A DNA stretch of 32,993 nucleotides, taken from the NCBI RefSeq assembly GCF_023922585.1, contig NZ_JAMFTN010000027.1, positions 15,597 through 48,589 of the forward strand. Reading direction: 5' to 3'. A program made the position numbers and the translations under genes. Source of the stretch: Aliidiomarina quisquiliarum (lineage in GTDB: Bacteria; Pseudomonadota; Gammaproteobacteria; Enterobacterales; Alteromonadaceae). The number at the start of each line of letters is the position of its first letter. Position 1 is the first letter of the stretch. This document shows positions 1-7,458 of the stretch, one piece after another. The notes under the pieces are model-generated. The model worked only from the letters and a program-made list of their open reading frames with translations. It searched no databases and had not been told where the DNA came from.

Positions 1-334
1 GGCCTAGCTTTCGAAGGCGTTTAAAGCGTTTAGGAAAACCCCAGCGATGATGTTTTTCAATCAACGCATTGAGTGCATCAATGATTGCAGTGTCATCGGT
101 TAACTTAGGTTCGTAATAATAAGCGGTACGGCTGATGCCAACCGCATTACAGCACGTTACAACGCTCGCGTTATACCGCACATCGGACGCTTCCATACCG
201 CCATATTTTTCGCGCCACTTATAAAATGTTGAATTGCCGATGCCATACTTACGGCAGAGGTTTTTGATCGGCATGCCGACTTCAGCTTCTTTCAAAATCG
301 CCACAATTTGGCTTTCAGTCTTTCGTTTGCTCAT
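1..334 (-). pseudogene. IS3-family transposase, OrfA fused to OrfB by an internal deletion, partial
   Basis: A minus-strand frame starts at ATG 334 and stays open to base 1 (111 codons seen). Residues 1-53 are a typical OrfA N-terminus: it begins MSKRKTESQIVAILKEAE and has a helix-turn-helix ending NSTFYKWREKYGG. From residue 54 the protein jumps to the N-terminal part of OrfB (NAVGISRTAYYYEPKL, then RWGFPKRFKRLRKLG). The OrfA coiled-coil (leucine-zipper) part, the usual OrfA/OrfB frameshift zone and the first part of OrfB are missing. The junction lies near bases 173-178. The DDE catalytic region would lie left of the window and cannot be judged. In normal IS3 elements OrfA and OrfB are separate frames joined by -1 frameshifting; here a deletion has placed them in one frame. 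It is most likely a dead copy. Spacing to the IS end and an AGGAG-like site just upstream of 334 support the start. Confidence 0.75.
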
Positions 335-405
335 CGTAAAACTCCTTTGCTTTAGCTTAAAAGAAATTCTACGAGTAATCTGTATTATTTTACGGGGTAG
401 TTACA
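1..405 (-). mobile_element. End of an IS3-family insertion sequence (partial)
   Basis: The element enters from the left edge and ends near base 405. Read on the minus strand, its terminus begins TGTAACTACCCCGTAAAATA, a TG...CA type end expected of IS3-family terminal inverted repeats. About 70 bases inside this end a transposase frame starts with the IS3 OrfA helix-turn-helix. The other end, the partner inverted repeat and any target-site duplication are outside the window, so the exact boundary is inferred from the TG dinucleotide and the distance to the start codon. Confidence 0.75.
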
Positions 406-472
406 GGTGCGTGTGTGCGCAGCCGTGCACTCCATTCAAACTAGAAAGCGAATAATAACAACTATTTAAAGC

Positions 473-505
473 AAAGCCCCACGTTGCATTGAGTGGGGCT
501 TTTTG
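473..505 (+). terminator. Orphan intrinsic terminator
   Basis: Arms AAAGCCCCA (473-481) and TGGGGCTTT (494-502) form a 9-bp stem with a 12-base loop, followed by a short T run. It points to the right and sits 68 bases after the IS end, with no intact plus-strand gene before it in the window. It probably belonged to a plus-strand gene now cut off by the insertion sequence. Confidence 0.7.
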
Positions 506-521
506 TGTTTGTAAAATTCCT

Positions 522-550
522 TTGCAAAAGCGAAGTCTCAGGCATAAGAT
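522..550 (+). promoter_or_regulatory. Sigma70 promoter of the cecR-ybhGFSR operon
   Basis: A -35 box TTGCAA (522-527) and a -10 box TAAGAT (545-550) are separated by exactly 17 bases, about 30 bases upstream of the regulator's start codon. The -10 box is overlapped by the palindrome at 546-569. The promoter follows the upstream terminator and so starts a new transcription unit. Confidence 0.6.
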
Positions 551-569
551 AGTAACTAGTTACTATCTT
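546..569. promoter_or_regulatory. Perfect palindromic operator for the TetR-type regulator
   Basis: A perfect 24-base palindrome with half-site AAGATAGTAACT covers the -10 box and the probable transcription start, and ends 12 bases before the regulator's ATG at 582. TetR-family dimers typically bind such palindromes and repress their own operon by blocking RNA polymerase. Binding by the adjacent regulator is inferred from position and symmetry. Confidence 0.7.
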
Positions 570-581
570 TAAGGGCCGGTT

Positions 582-1184
582 ATGACCAAGTTTCCAAAAC
601 ATCTTCCTGCCGACGAGCGGCGTTCTGCCACTGTGGCTACCGTTATTGATTTAGCCGCGGAACAAAACCCCAGCGACATAACTACCGCGGCCATTGCTAA
701 GCGCATGGGCTTAACCCAGGGCGCTATATTTCGCCACTTTGCTAATAAAGACGCCATTTTAGAAGCGGTTATGGCTTGGGTTTCGAAACGCTTATTAGCC
801 CGAATAGACAAAGCCATAAAAAATGCCGCGTCGCCCTTAGATGGGTTAGAGGCAGCTTTTTTAACCCATGTCGACTTTGTGGCTAAACATCCTGGCATAC
901 CACGCATGCTGTTTGGCGAATTGCAGCGCACGGGTGAAACCTTACCTAAAAAAATGGTGCAAACATTATTGCAGCACTACAGCGAGCGTATTAGCCAGCA
1001 ACTTGCTCAGGGTAAAGAGCAAGGCCAGCTATACGCCGATTTAGACATAAGTGCCGCCACTTTATTGTATGTGGGAACTATTCAAGGCTTGGTAATGCAG
1101 TCGGTGCTGGTTGGGCATACCAAAACAATTAAAGACGACGCGGCACGTGTGTTTGCTATTTACAGCCGGGGTATTCAAGCCTAA
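582..1184 (+). CDS. cecR: TetR/AcrR-family repressor, CecR (YbiH)-like
   Basis: A 200-residue one-component repressor of normal TetR length. The N-terminal DNA-binding domain (about residues 18-65) has the classic helix-turn-helix ending GAIFRHFANKDAIL; the rest is an all-helical ligand-binding and dimerisation domain. The gene stands first in an operon with a membrane-fusion protein, a double ATPase and two ABC-2 permeases, the same set as E. coli ybiH(cecR)-ybhGFSR, where CecR controls that exporter and affects sensitivity to cefoperazone and chloramphenicol. The start at 582 is supported by an AAGG site eight bases upstream and by the palindrome directly before it. Autoregulation through that palindrome is likely. 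The inducing ligand cannot be read from the sequence. The TetR assignment is firm; the CecR name rests on operon context. Confidence 0.85.
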   Translation: MTKFPKHLPADERRSATVATVIDLAAEQNPSDITTAAIAKRMGLTQGAIFRHFANKDAILEAVMAWVSKRLLARIDKAIKNAASPLDGLEAAFLTHVDFVAKHPGIPRMLFGELQRTGETLPKKMVQTLLQHYSERISQQLAQGKEQGQLYADLDISAATLLYVGTIQGLVMQSVLVGHTKTIKDDAARVFAIYSRGIQA

Positions 1185-1205
1185 ACAAGCCAATAGCAGT
1201 TAAGT

Positions 1206-1228
1206 GCAAGCGGTAGCAATACGCTTGC
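1206..1228 (+). other. Hairpin abutting the ybhG ribosome binding site
   Basis: GCAAGCG (1206-1212) and CGCTTGC (1222-1228) form a perfect 7-bp stem with a 9-base loop. It ends at the base before the GGAGG Shine-Dalgarno sequence (1229-1233) of ybhG. There is no U run, so it is not an intrinsic terminator. It could protect the mRNA or modulate translation between repressor and pump genes; this role is inference. Confidence 0.4.
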
Positions 1229-1241
1229 GGAGGTATAAAAC

Positions 1242-2267
1242 ATGATAAAAACATTCTTTTCTAAGCCTATTAAATGGTTGGTTGTGGTGGCTGTTATTGC
1301 GCTGGTCGGTTGGTTTTGGCAGCAAAGTAAAACTGTTGAAAACCCCAACCTACTGCTGTACGGCAACGTAGACATTCGTGAAGTGCAGCTGGCTTTTAGG
1401 CAGCCAGGCCGTATAGAAACCATGTTGTTCGACGAAGGCGACAGCGTGCAGGCGGGCGATAGAATGGCAACACTCGACGCCCAGCCCTACCAAGAAGCCT
1501 TGCGCGTAGCCGAGGCAACCGTAGCGTTGGCCGAAGCCGAACTGGCAAAAATGAAACGTGGTTTACGGCCGCAAGAAATTTCTCAGGCCGAACAAAATGT
1601 GAATCAGGCGCTGGCCATTGAGCGCGACACAGAAAGTAATTACCGCCGCCAACACGACTTGTATGAAACAGGCCTAAGTAGCCAGCGTGCATTAGACGCT
1701 GCGCGGGCTGCTTACGAACAAGCAGTGGCGCAAGTGAAGTCGGCCCGAGCGGCATTGTCGCAGGCAGTAGAAGGGTTTCGCGGCGAAGACATTGCGGCCG
1801 CTGAGGCGCGCTTAGCTTCGGCCCAGGCGCACCAGGCCCAAGTTGCCACGGCCTTAGCCGACACGGAATTAGTGGCGCCCAGTGAAGGCACGGTTATTAC
1901 CCGAACCCGCGAGCCGGGCAGCATGGTTACCAGCCAGCAAACCGTGTATAGCTTAAGTTTAAATTCGCCGGTGTATGTTCGTGCCTATATTGGCGAGCAA
2001 CAGCTAGGCCGTATTGCACCAGGCACGCAAGTAAAGGTGTATTCCGACTCGTCGAGCAAAACTTATGTGGGGCAGGTGGGTTTTATTTCACCCCGTGCTG
2101 AATTTACCCCGAAAACAGTTGAAACCACAGACTTACGTACCGACTTGGTGTACCGCTTACGCATTGTAGTAACCAACGCCGACAAAGCCCTACGCCAGGG
2201 CATGCCGGTTACCATAGAGGTAGAAAACGACTGGTCGCTGGCGCCTAAAACCGTGCCGGAGCATTAA
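1242..2267 (+). CDS. ybhG: HlyD-family periplasmic adaptor of an ABC exporter (YbhG-like)
   Basis: A 341-residue membrane-fusion protein, close to E. coli YbhG in length. An uncleaved N-terminal membrane anchor lies at about residues 11-28. It is followed by the biotinyl-lipoyl half-motif (FRQPGRIETMLFDEGDSVQ), a long alanine/glutamine-rich helical hairpin (about residues 85-205) and a beta-barrel region (EPGSMVTSQQTVYSLSLNSP). Such adaptors bridge the inner-membrane ABC transporter to an outer-membrane channel of the TolC type; no such channel gene lies nearby. The start has a good GGAGG eight bases upstream. Only four bases separate it from the ATPase gene, so the products are surely co-translated. 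The family is certain; orthology to YbhG rests on the four-gene order. Confidence 0.88.
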   Translation: MIKTFFSKPIKWLVVVAVIALVGWFWQQSKTVENPNLLLYGNVDIREVQLAFRQPGRIETMLFDEGDSVQAGDRMATLDAQPYQEALRVAEATVALAEAELAKMKRGLRPQEISQAEQNVNQALAIERDTESNYRRQHDLYETGLSSQRALDAARAAYEQAVAQVKSARAALSQAVEGFRGEDIAAAEARLASAQAHQAQVATALADTELVAPSEGTVITRTREPGSMVTSQQTVYSLSLNSPVYVRAYIGEQQLGRIAPGTQVKVYSDSSSKTYVGQVGFISPRAEFTPKTVETTDLRTDLVYRLRIVVTNADKALRQGMPVTIEVENDWSLAPKTVPEH

Positions 2268-2271
2268 TAAT

Positions 2272-4020
2272 ATGCTGGCCAATAATACAGCGGTGGTAAT
2301 TGAAGGCGTAAACAAGCACTTTGCCAATACCAAAGCATTGCGCAACTTGAGCGCCACCATTCAATACGGCCAACTTACTGGCATTGCCGGCCCCGACGGG
2401 GCTGGTAAAACCACCCTTATGCGTATTCTTACTGGGTTATTAGAGCCCAACGCAGGCCATGCTACGGTGGCGGGTTTTGATGTGGTGAACAACAACGAAG
2501 CCATTCATGTGGTTACGGGCTATATGCCACAACGATTTGGCTTATACGAAGACCTAACGGTAATGGAAAATATGCGTTTGTACGCGCGCTTGCGCGGAAT
2601 GAACGTTGCTGAGCATACGGAATTATTTGCCGAGCTGTTGGAATTTACTCGCCTTGGCCCTTTTACCGAGCGCCTGGCGGGTAAATTGTCCGGTGGTATG
2701 AAACAAAAGCTAGGCCTTGCCTGTGCGTTAATGGCCAGGCCAAAAGTGTTGTTGTTAGACGAGCCCGCCGTAGGCGTAGACCCCGTTAGCCGGCAAGACT
2801 TATGGCGCATGGTGCAAGCCTTAACCGACGAAGGTATGGCGGTGGTGTGGTCGACGGCGTATTTAGACGAAGCCGAGCGGTGCGATACGGTGTTGTTGTT
2901 GAACGAAGGCCAGCTAGTATTTCAAGGGCCACCGGAAGAATTAACCAACCGCTTGGTAGGGCGCAGTTTTCGGCTTGAAAACGTGGGCGCCGAGCGCCGC
3001 GCGGTGTTGGCAGAAGTGTTAAACTTGCCCAGTGTAAGCGACGGTGTTATTCAAGGGGCTGCGGTTCGCGCGGTACTTCGAAAAGACGCCCAGGTAAATG
3101 AATTACAGCAGTTAGCCAACCGCGTGCAAGCAACCATACAGGAAGTGCCGCCGCGCTTTGAAGACGCCTTTATCGACTTGTTGGGTGGTGGCCCAGGTGG
3201 TACTTCGGCCTTGGCGGAGCGCTTGCCGAAGGTGGAGTTAGCTTCTAATATTGCCGTGTCGTGTAAGCATTTAACTAAGCGTTTCGGTGACTTTACCGCC
3301 ACCAATAACGTGAGTTTTGAGGTGCAAAAAGGCGAAATATTTGGTTTGCTTGGCCCCAATGGTGCAGGTAAGTCGACCACCTTTAAAATGTTATGTGGGT
3401 TAATGAAGCCAACCGCGGGGGAAGCCCACGTGGTGGGGTTAGACTTGCGTAAAGCCACTGGGGCGGCGAAAGGCCAGTTGGGTTATATGGCTCAAAAGTT
3501 TTCCTTGTATGGTTTGTTGTCGGTTAAGCAAAACTTAGAATTTTCTGCCGGTGTATATGGTTTAAGTGGTGCCAAGCAACGGCAGCGTATTGCCGAAATG
3601 ATCAAGGGTTTTGCCCTAGAGCCATGGCTAAATAGCTCGCCCGACTCGTTACCCTTAGGTTTTAAGCAGCGCTTGGCGCTGGCTTGTGCGGTTATGCACC
3701 AACCGCCGGTGTTATTTTTAGACGAGCCCACTTCGGGGGTCGACCCCATTACCCGCAGAGAATTTTGGACCCATATTAATGGTTTGGCCCGCAAAGGCGT
3801 AACCATTATGGTAACCACTCACTTTATGGACGAGGCAGAATATTGTGATCGGGTGGCGTTGCTGCACCGTTCCGAGCTTATTGCCTTAGACACGCCCGAC
3901 GCACTAAAACGAAGCGCTATTACCGAACAATGCCCAGACCCCACCATGGAAGACGCCTTTATATATTTAGTGGAAGCGGCCGACTTAGCCGACGATCTTA
4001 AAAAGCAGGGGGGCGTATGA
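2272..4020 (+). CDS. ybhF: ABC exporter ATPase with two fused nucleotide-binding domains (YbhF-like)
   Basis: A 582-residue cytoplasmic protein with two tandem ABC domains. Domain 1 (about residues 5-235) has Walker A GPDGAGKTT, signature LSGGMKQKLG and Walker B VLLLDEPAVGVDP. Domain 2 (about residues 325-560) has Walker A GPNGAGKST, signature LPLGFKQRLA and Walker B VLFLDEPTSGVDP. Length and layout match E. coli YbhF, which pairs with the permeases YbhS and YbhR. The two sites are not equal. Domain 1 has WSTAYLDEAE where the H-loop histidine is expected, while domain 2 keeps it (VTTHFMDEAE). Domain 2 in turn has a poor signature. One composite ATP site should therefore be canonical and the other degenerate. 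The stop codon overlaps the start of ybhS (ATGA), indicating translational coupling. Confidence 0.9.
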   Translation: MLANNTAVVIEGVNKHFANTKALRNLSATIQYGQLTGIAGPDGAGKTTLMRILTGLLEPNAGHATVAGFDVVNNNEAIHVVTGYMPQRFGLYEDLTVMENMRLYARLRGMNVAEHTELFAELLEFTRLGPFTERLAGKLSGGMKQKLGLACALMARPKVLLLDEPAVGVDPVSRQDLWRMVQALTDEGMAVVWSTAYLDEAERCDTVLLLNEGQLVFQGPPEELTNRLVGRSFRLENVGAERRAVLAEVLNLPSVSDGVIQGAAVRAVLRKDAQVNELQQLANRVQATIQEVPPRFEDAFIDLLGGGPGGTSALAERLPKVELASNIAVSCKHLTKRFGDFTATNNVSFEVQKGEIFGLLGPNGAGKSTTFKMLCGLMKPTAGEAHVVGLDLRKATGAAKGQLGYMAQKFSLYGLLSVKQNLEFSAGVYGLSGAKQRQRIAEMIKGFALEPWLNSSPDSLPLGFKQRLALACAVMHQPPVLFLDEPTSGVDPITRREFWTHINGLARKGVTIMVTTHFMDEAEYCDRVALLHRSELIALDTPDALKRSAITEQCPDPTMEDAFIYLVEAADLADDLKKQGGV

Positions 4021-5144
4021 AGGTGAAAAAGTTCGACTTAAAACGGCTAGGCGCCTTGGTGTACAAAGAAAGCCTGCAGGCTATACGCGACCCTTCTACG
4101 CTGTTAATTGCCTTTGTGTTGCCGGTGGTGCTGTTGTTTTTATTTGCCTATGCGGTGTCGCTTGATGTACGCGACGTGCGCATTGGTGTGGTGCAAGAGT
4201 CTAATTCGGCGCCGGCCCAGCAGTTGGCGGCGGCTTTTGCTAGTACCCGTTATTTAAATGTAACCATGGCGCAAGACCGGCGCGAAGTGGCGGAACAAGT
4301 GGTGTCGGGTAAATTGCGTGGCTTTGTGGTTATTCCTCAAGACTTTGAACAACGCTTACACAGCCAAAATGGCCTACCACTAATTCAAATTATTACCGAC
4401 GGCTCGCAGCCGAACACCGCCAACTATGTGGCAAATTATACCCAAGGGGTAATTCAAAACTGGGGCGCTGGCGCAGGCATGAAGGTGGCGCCGGCCGCCA
4501 TAGAGCTAGAGCCCCGTTATTGGTTTAATGCCGAATTGGAAAGCCGCCGCTCGCTAGTGCCGGGTGCTATTGCCATTGTTATGACCATTATTGGCACCAT
4601 GCTAACGGCGTTAGTGGTGGCGCGCGAATGGGAGCGCGGCACCATGGAAGCGGTTATGTCGACGCCGGCTTCGGTGGTGGAAATTCTGATTGGTAAGCTG
4701 TTGCCTTATTTCGTGCTGGGTATGTTAGCCACCTTAGGGGCTGCGGCCTTGGCTATTTTCGTGTTCAATGTGCCGTTGCGCGGCTCGCTGGCGGCGCTGT
4801 TGTTTTTGTCGGCGGTGTTTATGATTCCAGCGTTAGGGCAAGGGTTACTTATTTCGTCGGTTACTCGTAATCAGTTTTTAGCTGCACAAATAGCGCTGTT
4901 CTCTGGGTTTTTACCGGCCTTTATGCTGTCTGGCTTCTTGTATGAAATAGACGGTATGCCCGCTCCCATTCAGTTTATTACTTGGTTTGTGCCGGCCCGA
5001 TATTTTGTTTCGTCGTTAAAAACGGTGTTTTTAGTGGGCGACATTTGGGCTGTGTTTTGGCCAAACCTACTTGCCATGGCCGCCATTGGTACATTTTTCT
5101 TTGTGCTGGCTAAACGTGCCACCCGCAAGAACTTGGAGGGCTAA
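4017..5144 (+). CDS. ybhS: ABC-2 type exporter permease (YbhS-like)
   Basis: A 375-residue inner-membrane permease of the ABC-2 family. One membrane helix near the N-terminus (about residues 28-48, LLIAFVLPVVLLFLFAY) is followed by a large periplasmic domain, then about five helices from residue 180 on. The usual ABC-2 cytoplasmic motif VAREWERGTMEAVMSTP follows the second helix. It begins with EYK-like segment VYKESLQAIRDPSTLL, typical of the YbhS/YhhJ family. The start overlaps the ATPase stop, and the next permease begins two bases after its stop. The two permeases presumably form a heterodimer driven by the fused ATPase. The substrate is unknown; E. coli YbhFSR has been linked to drug export and cation transport. 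Confidence 0.88.
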   Translation: MKVKKFDLKRLGALVYKESLQAIRDPSTLLIAFVLPVVLLFLFAYAVSLDVRDVRIGVVQESNSAPAQQLAAAFASTRYLNVTMAQDRREVAEQVVSGKLRGFVVIPQDFEQRLHSQNGLPLIQIITDGSQPNTANYVANYTQGVIQNWGAGAGMKVAPAAIELEPRYWFNAELESRRSLVPGAIAIVMTIIGTMLTALVVAREWERGTMEAVMSTPASVVEILIGKLLPYFVLGMLATLGAAALAIFVFNVPLRGSLAALLFLSAVFMIPALGQGLLISSVTRNQFLAAQIALFSGFLPAFMLSGFLYEIDGMPAPIQFITWFVPARYFVSSLKTVFLVGDIWAVFWPNLLAMAAIGTFFFVLAKRATRKNLEG

Positions 5145-5146
5145 TA

Positions 5147-6271
5147 ATGACAAAGCAGTCGAGTTCGTTTTCTATAGTACGGCTACGGGCGCAATTTATA
5201 AAAGAAGTGTTCAGCGTGCTAAGAGACCCACGCAGCCGCATGGTTATTTTTGCGCCGCCCTTATTGCAGTTATTAATATTTGCCTTTGCCGCTACCTTAG
5301 AAGTAAGCAATGTAGAACTTGCCGTATACAACCAAGACTCGGGGCGCTGGTCGCAAGAGCTTGTTATGCGTTTAGACCACGCCGACTTTGTTAGCAACAT
5401 TCACTATGTGGGCAAAAGTAGCGATTTACAGCGCTTAATTAATGAAGGCAAAGTTATTGCTGGTATTCAGGTGCCTATTGATTTTTCTCGGCAAATTACC
5501 GCTGGCGCAAGTGGCCAACTGCAAGTTCTTATAGACGGCCGGCGAAGTAATTCGGGGCAAATTACCTTTGGTTATTTGTCGGCTATTGTGGCCGACATAA
5601 GTGCCGAAGTGCAGGCGGAGCAAAGCCAAATTACCCCAGTGGTGGTGCGCCATTGGTTTAACCCGAACTTAAATTATCGTTGGTTTATTGTACCGGGGTT
5701 AAGCGGCATTTTAGCGTTTTTTAGCGCCTTAATGATTACGTCGTTGTCGATTGCCCGTGAACGTGAATTAGGCACCTTTGATCAGCTATTAGTGTCGCCC
5801 ACCTCAACGGCTGAAATTATTATTTCAAAGTCGTTGCCGGCCTTGGCTATTGGTACGTTATTAGGGCTATTAATGATTGCCGCGGCGGTGTTCTTATTCC
5901 AAATTCCTTTTAGTGGCTCTTTTTGGTTGCTGTTAATTAGCATTGTTTTGTTTATTTTGTCGGTGGTAGGTATTGGCTTAATGATTTCAGCCATAAGTAG
6001 CACCCAGCAGCAAGCTATATTGGGGGCTTTTGCTATTGGCGTGCCGGCGGTATTAATGTCGGGCTTTGCCACCCCCGTTGAAAATATGCCTATGATATTA
6101 CAAGCCTTAGCTCAAGCTATTCCGCTTACGCACTTTTTAGTAATTGTGCAGGGCAGTTTTTTAAAAGCACTTACTCCAAGCGACATTTTAGCCAACGTGT
6201 GGCCGTTGTTGGTTATTGCTGTGGTGTCGTTAACCCTAGCCACTTTATTTGTAAGAAGGCGGCTAGAGTAA
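5147..6271 (+). CDS. ybhR: ABC-2 type exporter permease (YbhR-like)
   Basis: A 374-residue paralogue of the preceding permease with the same plan: an N-terminal helix (FAPPLLQLLIFAFAATLEV), a periplasmic domain, then about five helices from residue 185 on. The ABC-2 motif IARERELGTFDQLLVSP follows the second helix. It closes the transporter set (adaptor, double ATPase, two permeases). It begins two bases after the ybhS stop. No terminator hairpin is visible in the 30 bases before the next gene, so transcription may continue. Function as the partner half of the exporter channel is inferred from family and operon context. Confidence 0.88.
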   Translation: MTKQSSSFSIVRLRAQFIKEVFSVLRDPRSRMVIFAPPLLQLLIFAFAATLEVSNVELAVYNQDSGRWSQELVMRLDHADFVSNIHYVGKSSDLQRLINEGKVIAGIQVPIDFSRQITAGASGQLQVLIDGRRSNSGQITFGYLSAIVADISAEVQAEQSQITPVVVRHWFNPNLNYRWFIVPGLSGILAFFSALMITSLSIARERELGTFDQLLVSPTSTAEIIISKSLPALAIGTLLGLLMIAAAVFLFQIPFSGSFWLLLISIVLFILSVVGIGLMISAISSTQQQAILGAFAIGVPAVLMSGFATPVENMPMILQALAQAIPLTHFLVIVQGSFLKALTPSDILANVWPLLVIAVVSLTLATLFVRRRLE

Positions 6272-6301
6272 CTGGGTTTATTCAAACACGAGGGCAAATA
6301 C

Positions 6302-7159
6302 ATGCAAACCACAGACATGACATGGCGGTTGTTATCTATTCTCGAGTCGCCTACGTATCGTTTGGCTGAAGCCGATATGGAATTGCTTAACCATGCAGAC
6401 TTAAGACCAATACGGCTGCAGCTAGAACTACTCAAGCCAGAATTGGTGTTACGCCAAGAGCATATACATTCTACGGTGGTGGTGTTTGGCAGTGCCCGCG
6501 TGCTTGATACTGATTCGGCTGACAAAGAATACGCTAACAAGGCCACACAAAGCCGAGCCAAGCCAAACAATACAGGCCTTAAGCAAGAACTAAGCCTGGC
6601 TACTAAGCGGGTAGAACAAGCGCGGTACTACGAGCAAGCCCGCCAGTTTGCCAAGTTAATTTCAGCCCGCTTTCAACAAGAAAAACGCAATGACTTTGTT
6701 GTGGTTACAGGCGGTGGCCCGGGCATTATGGAAGCGGCTAATCGTGGTGCCTATGAAGCTGGTGCCCGTTCAATTGGCTTAACCATTACTTTGCCGAACG
6801 AAGAAAACCCTAACCCCTATATTAGCCCTGAATTAGCCTTTCGTTTTCATTACTTTGCCTTGCGCAAAATGCACTTTTTAATAAAGGCCAAAGGGCTGGT
6901 TACTTTTCCTGGCGGCTTTGGCACCCTCGACGAACTATTTGAAGTGCTTACCCTAATTCAAACCGGCAAAATGCCGCGCATTCCTATTGTGCTGGTTGGC
7001 CAAGCTTTTTGGCAGCGAGCGATAGACTTCGACTACTTGGTGGCCGAAGGCTACATAAGCGCTAGCGATTTGAACTTATTTAGCTACGTAGACGACGCAG
7101 CAAGCGCCATGGCGGAATTAGAGCGGTTTTACCAAAACAATAAAAAAGGTGACCTATGA
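6302..7159 (+). CDS. LOG-family protein, putative nucleotide 5'-monophosphate phosphoribohydrolase
   Basis: A 285-residue cytoplasmic Rossmann-fold protein of the LOG (lysine decarboxylase-like, TIGR00730-type) group. The two diagnostic motifs are present: VTGGGPGIMEAANRGA (about residues 137-152) and FPGGFGTLDELFEVLT (about 200-215). LOG enzymes cleave nucleoside monophosphates to free base and ribose 5-phosphate; no lysine decarboxylase activity should be expected. The N-terminal 70 residues (with RPIRLQLELLKPE) and the spacer before the Rossmann core are typical of the longer bacterial members. A GAGGG site lies before the ATG. The stop overlaps the start of the next small gene (ATGA). It lies 30 bases after the exporter operon. 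Its exact substrate is unknown. Confidence 0.85.
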   Translation: MQTTDMTWRLLSILESPTYRLAEADMELLNHADLRPIRLQLELLKPELVLRQEHIHSTVVVFGSARVLDTDSADKEYANKATQSRAKPNNTGLKQELSLATKRVEQARYYEQARQFAKLISARFQQEKRNDFVVVTGGGPGIMEAANRGAYEAGARSIGLTITLPNEENPNPYISPELAFRFHYFALRKMHFLIKAKGLVTFPGGFGTLDELFEVLTLIQTGKMPRIPIVLVGQAFWQRAIDFDYLVAEGYISASDLNLFSYVDDAASAMAELERFYQNNKKGDL

Positions 7160-7419
7160 AACTGGCAAAATATACCTACACAACCATGTTGCTGGCCCTA
7201 ATGTTGTGGGCGAGTTCAAATTCGCTATTGCATGCGCAAGCAAATAATGAAGTGCCGAATATGGTGTTGCAGCAAGTTATGCAAAAACTTGGCCGCGATA
7301 TGGAAGCTGTAACCGCCGCTATAGCAGTTGAAAACTGGGCCCTTGTGGCCGAGCTGGCACCGCAAATTGGCAGCGTTGTTAATTTGCTAGGGTATAAATA
7401 TTGGCAACGGCGCTGCTGA
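7156..7419 (+). CDS. Small exported helical protein, probably truncated
   Basis: An 87-residue product starting inside the stop of the LOG gene (ATGA), so its translation is coupled. Residues 1-28 look like a Sec signal peptide (TMLLALMLWASSNSLLHAQA, cleavage likely after HAQA). The mature part has one clear amphipathic segment (VLQQVMQKLGRDMEAVTAAI, then ENWALVAELAPQI), which recalls the first half of small periplasmic four-helix proteins of the cytochrome b562/c' type. The C-terminus then changes to an unrelated-looking tail (GYKYWQRRC), with no haem-binding CxxCH. I could not find a continuation in another frame. It may be a decayed or shortened version of a longer periplasmic protein. Function unknown. 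Confidence 0.5.
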   Translation: MKLAKYTYTTMLLALMLWASSNSLLHAQANNEVPNMVLQQVMQKLGRDMEAVTAAIAVENWALVAELAPQIGSVVNLLGYKYWQRRC

Positions 7420-7458
7420 TCCTTACACTGTTGTTTGAAACCGTATGGAGATAACAAC

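Noticed and set aside
3051..3458. Long minus-strand open frame inside the exporter ATPase gene
   Set aside because: Shadow frame within a strongly conserved gene; no ribosome site, no recognisable domain.
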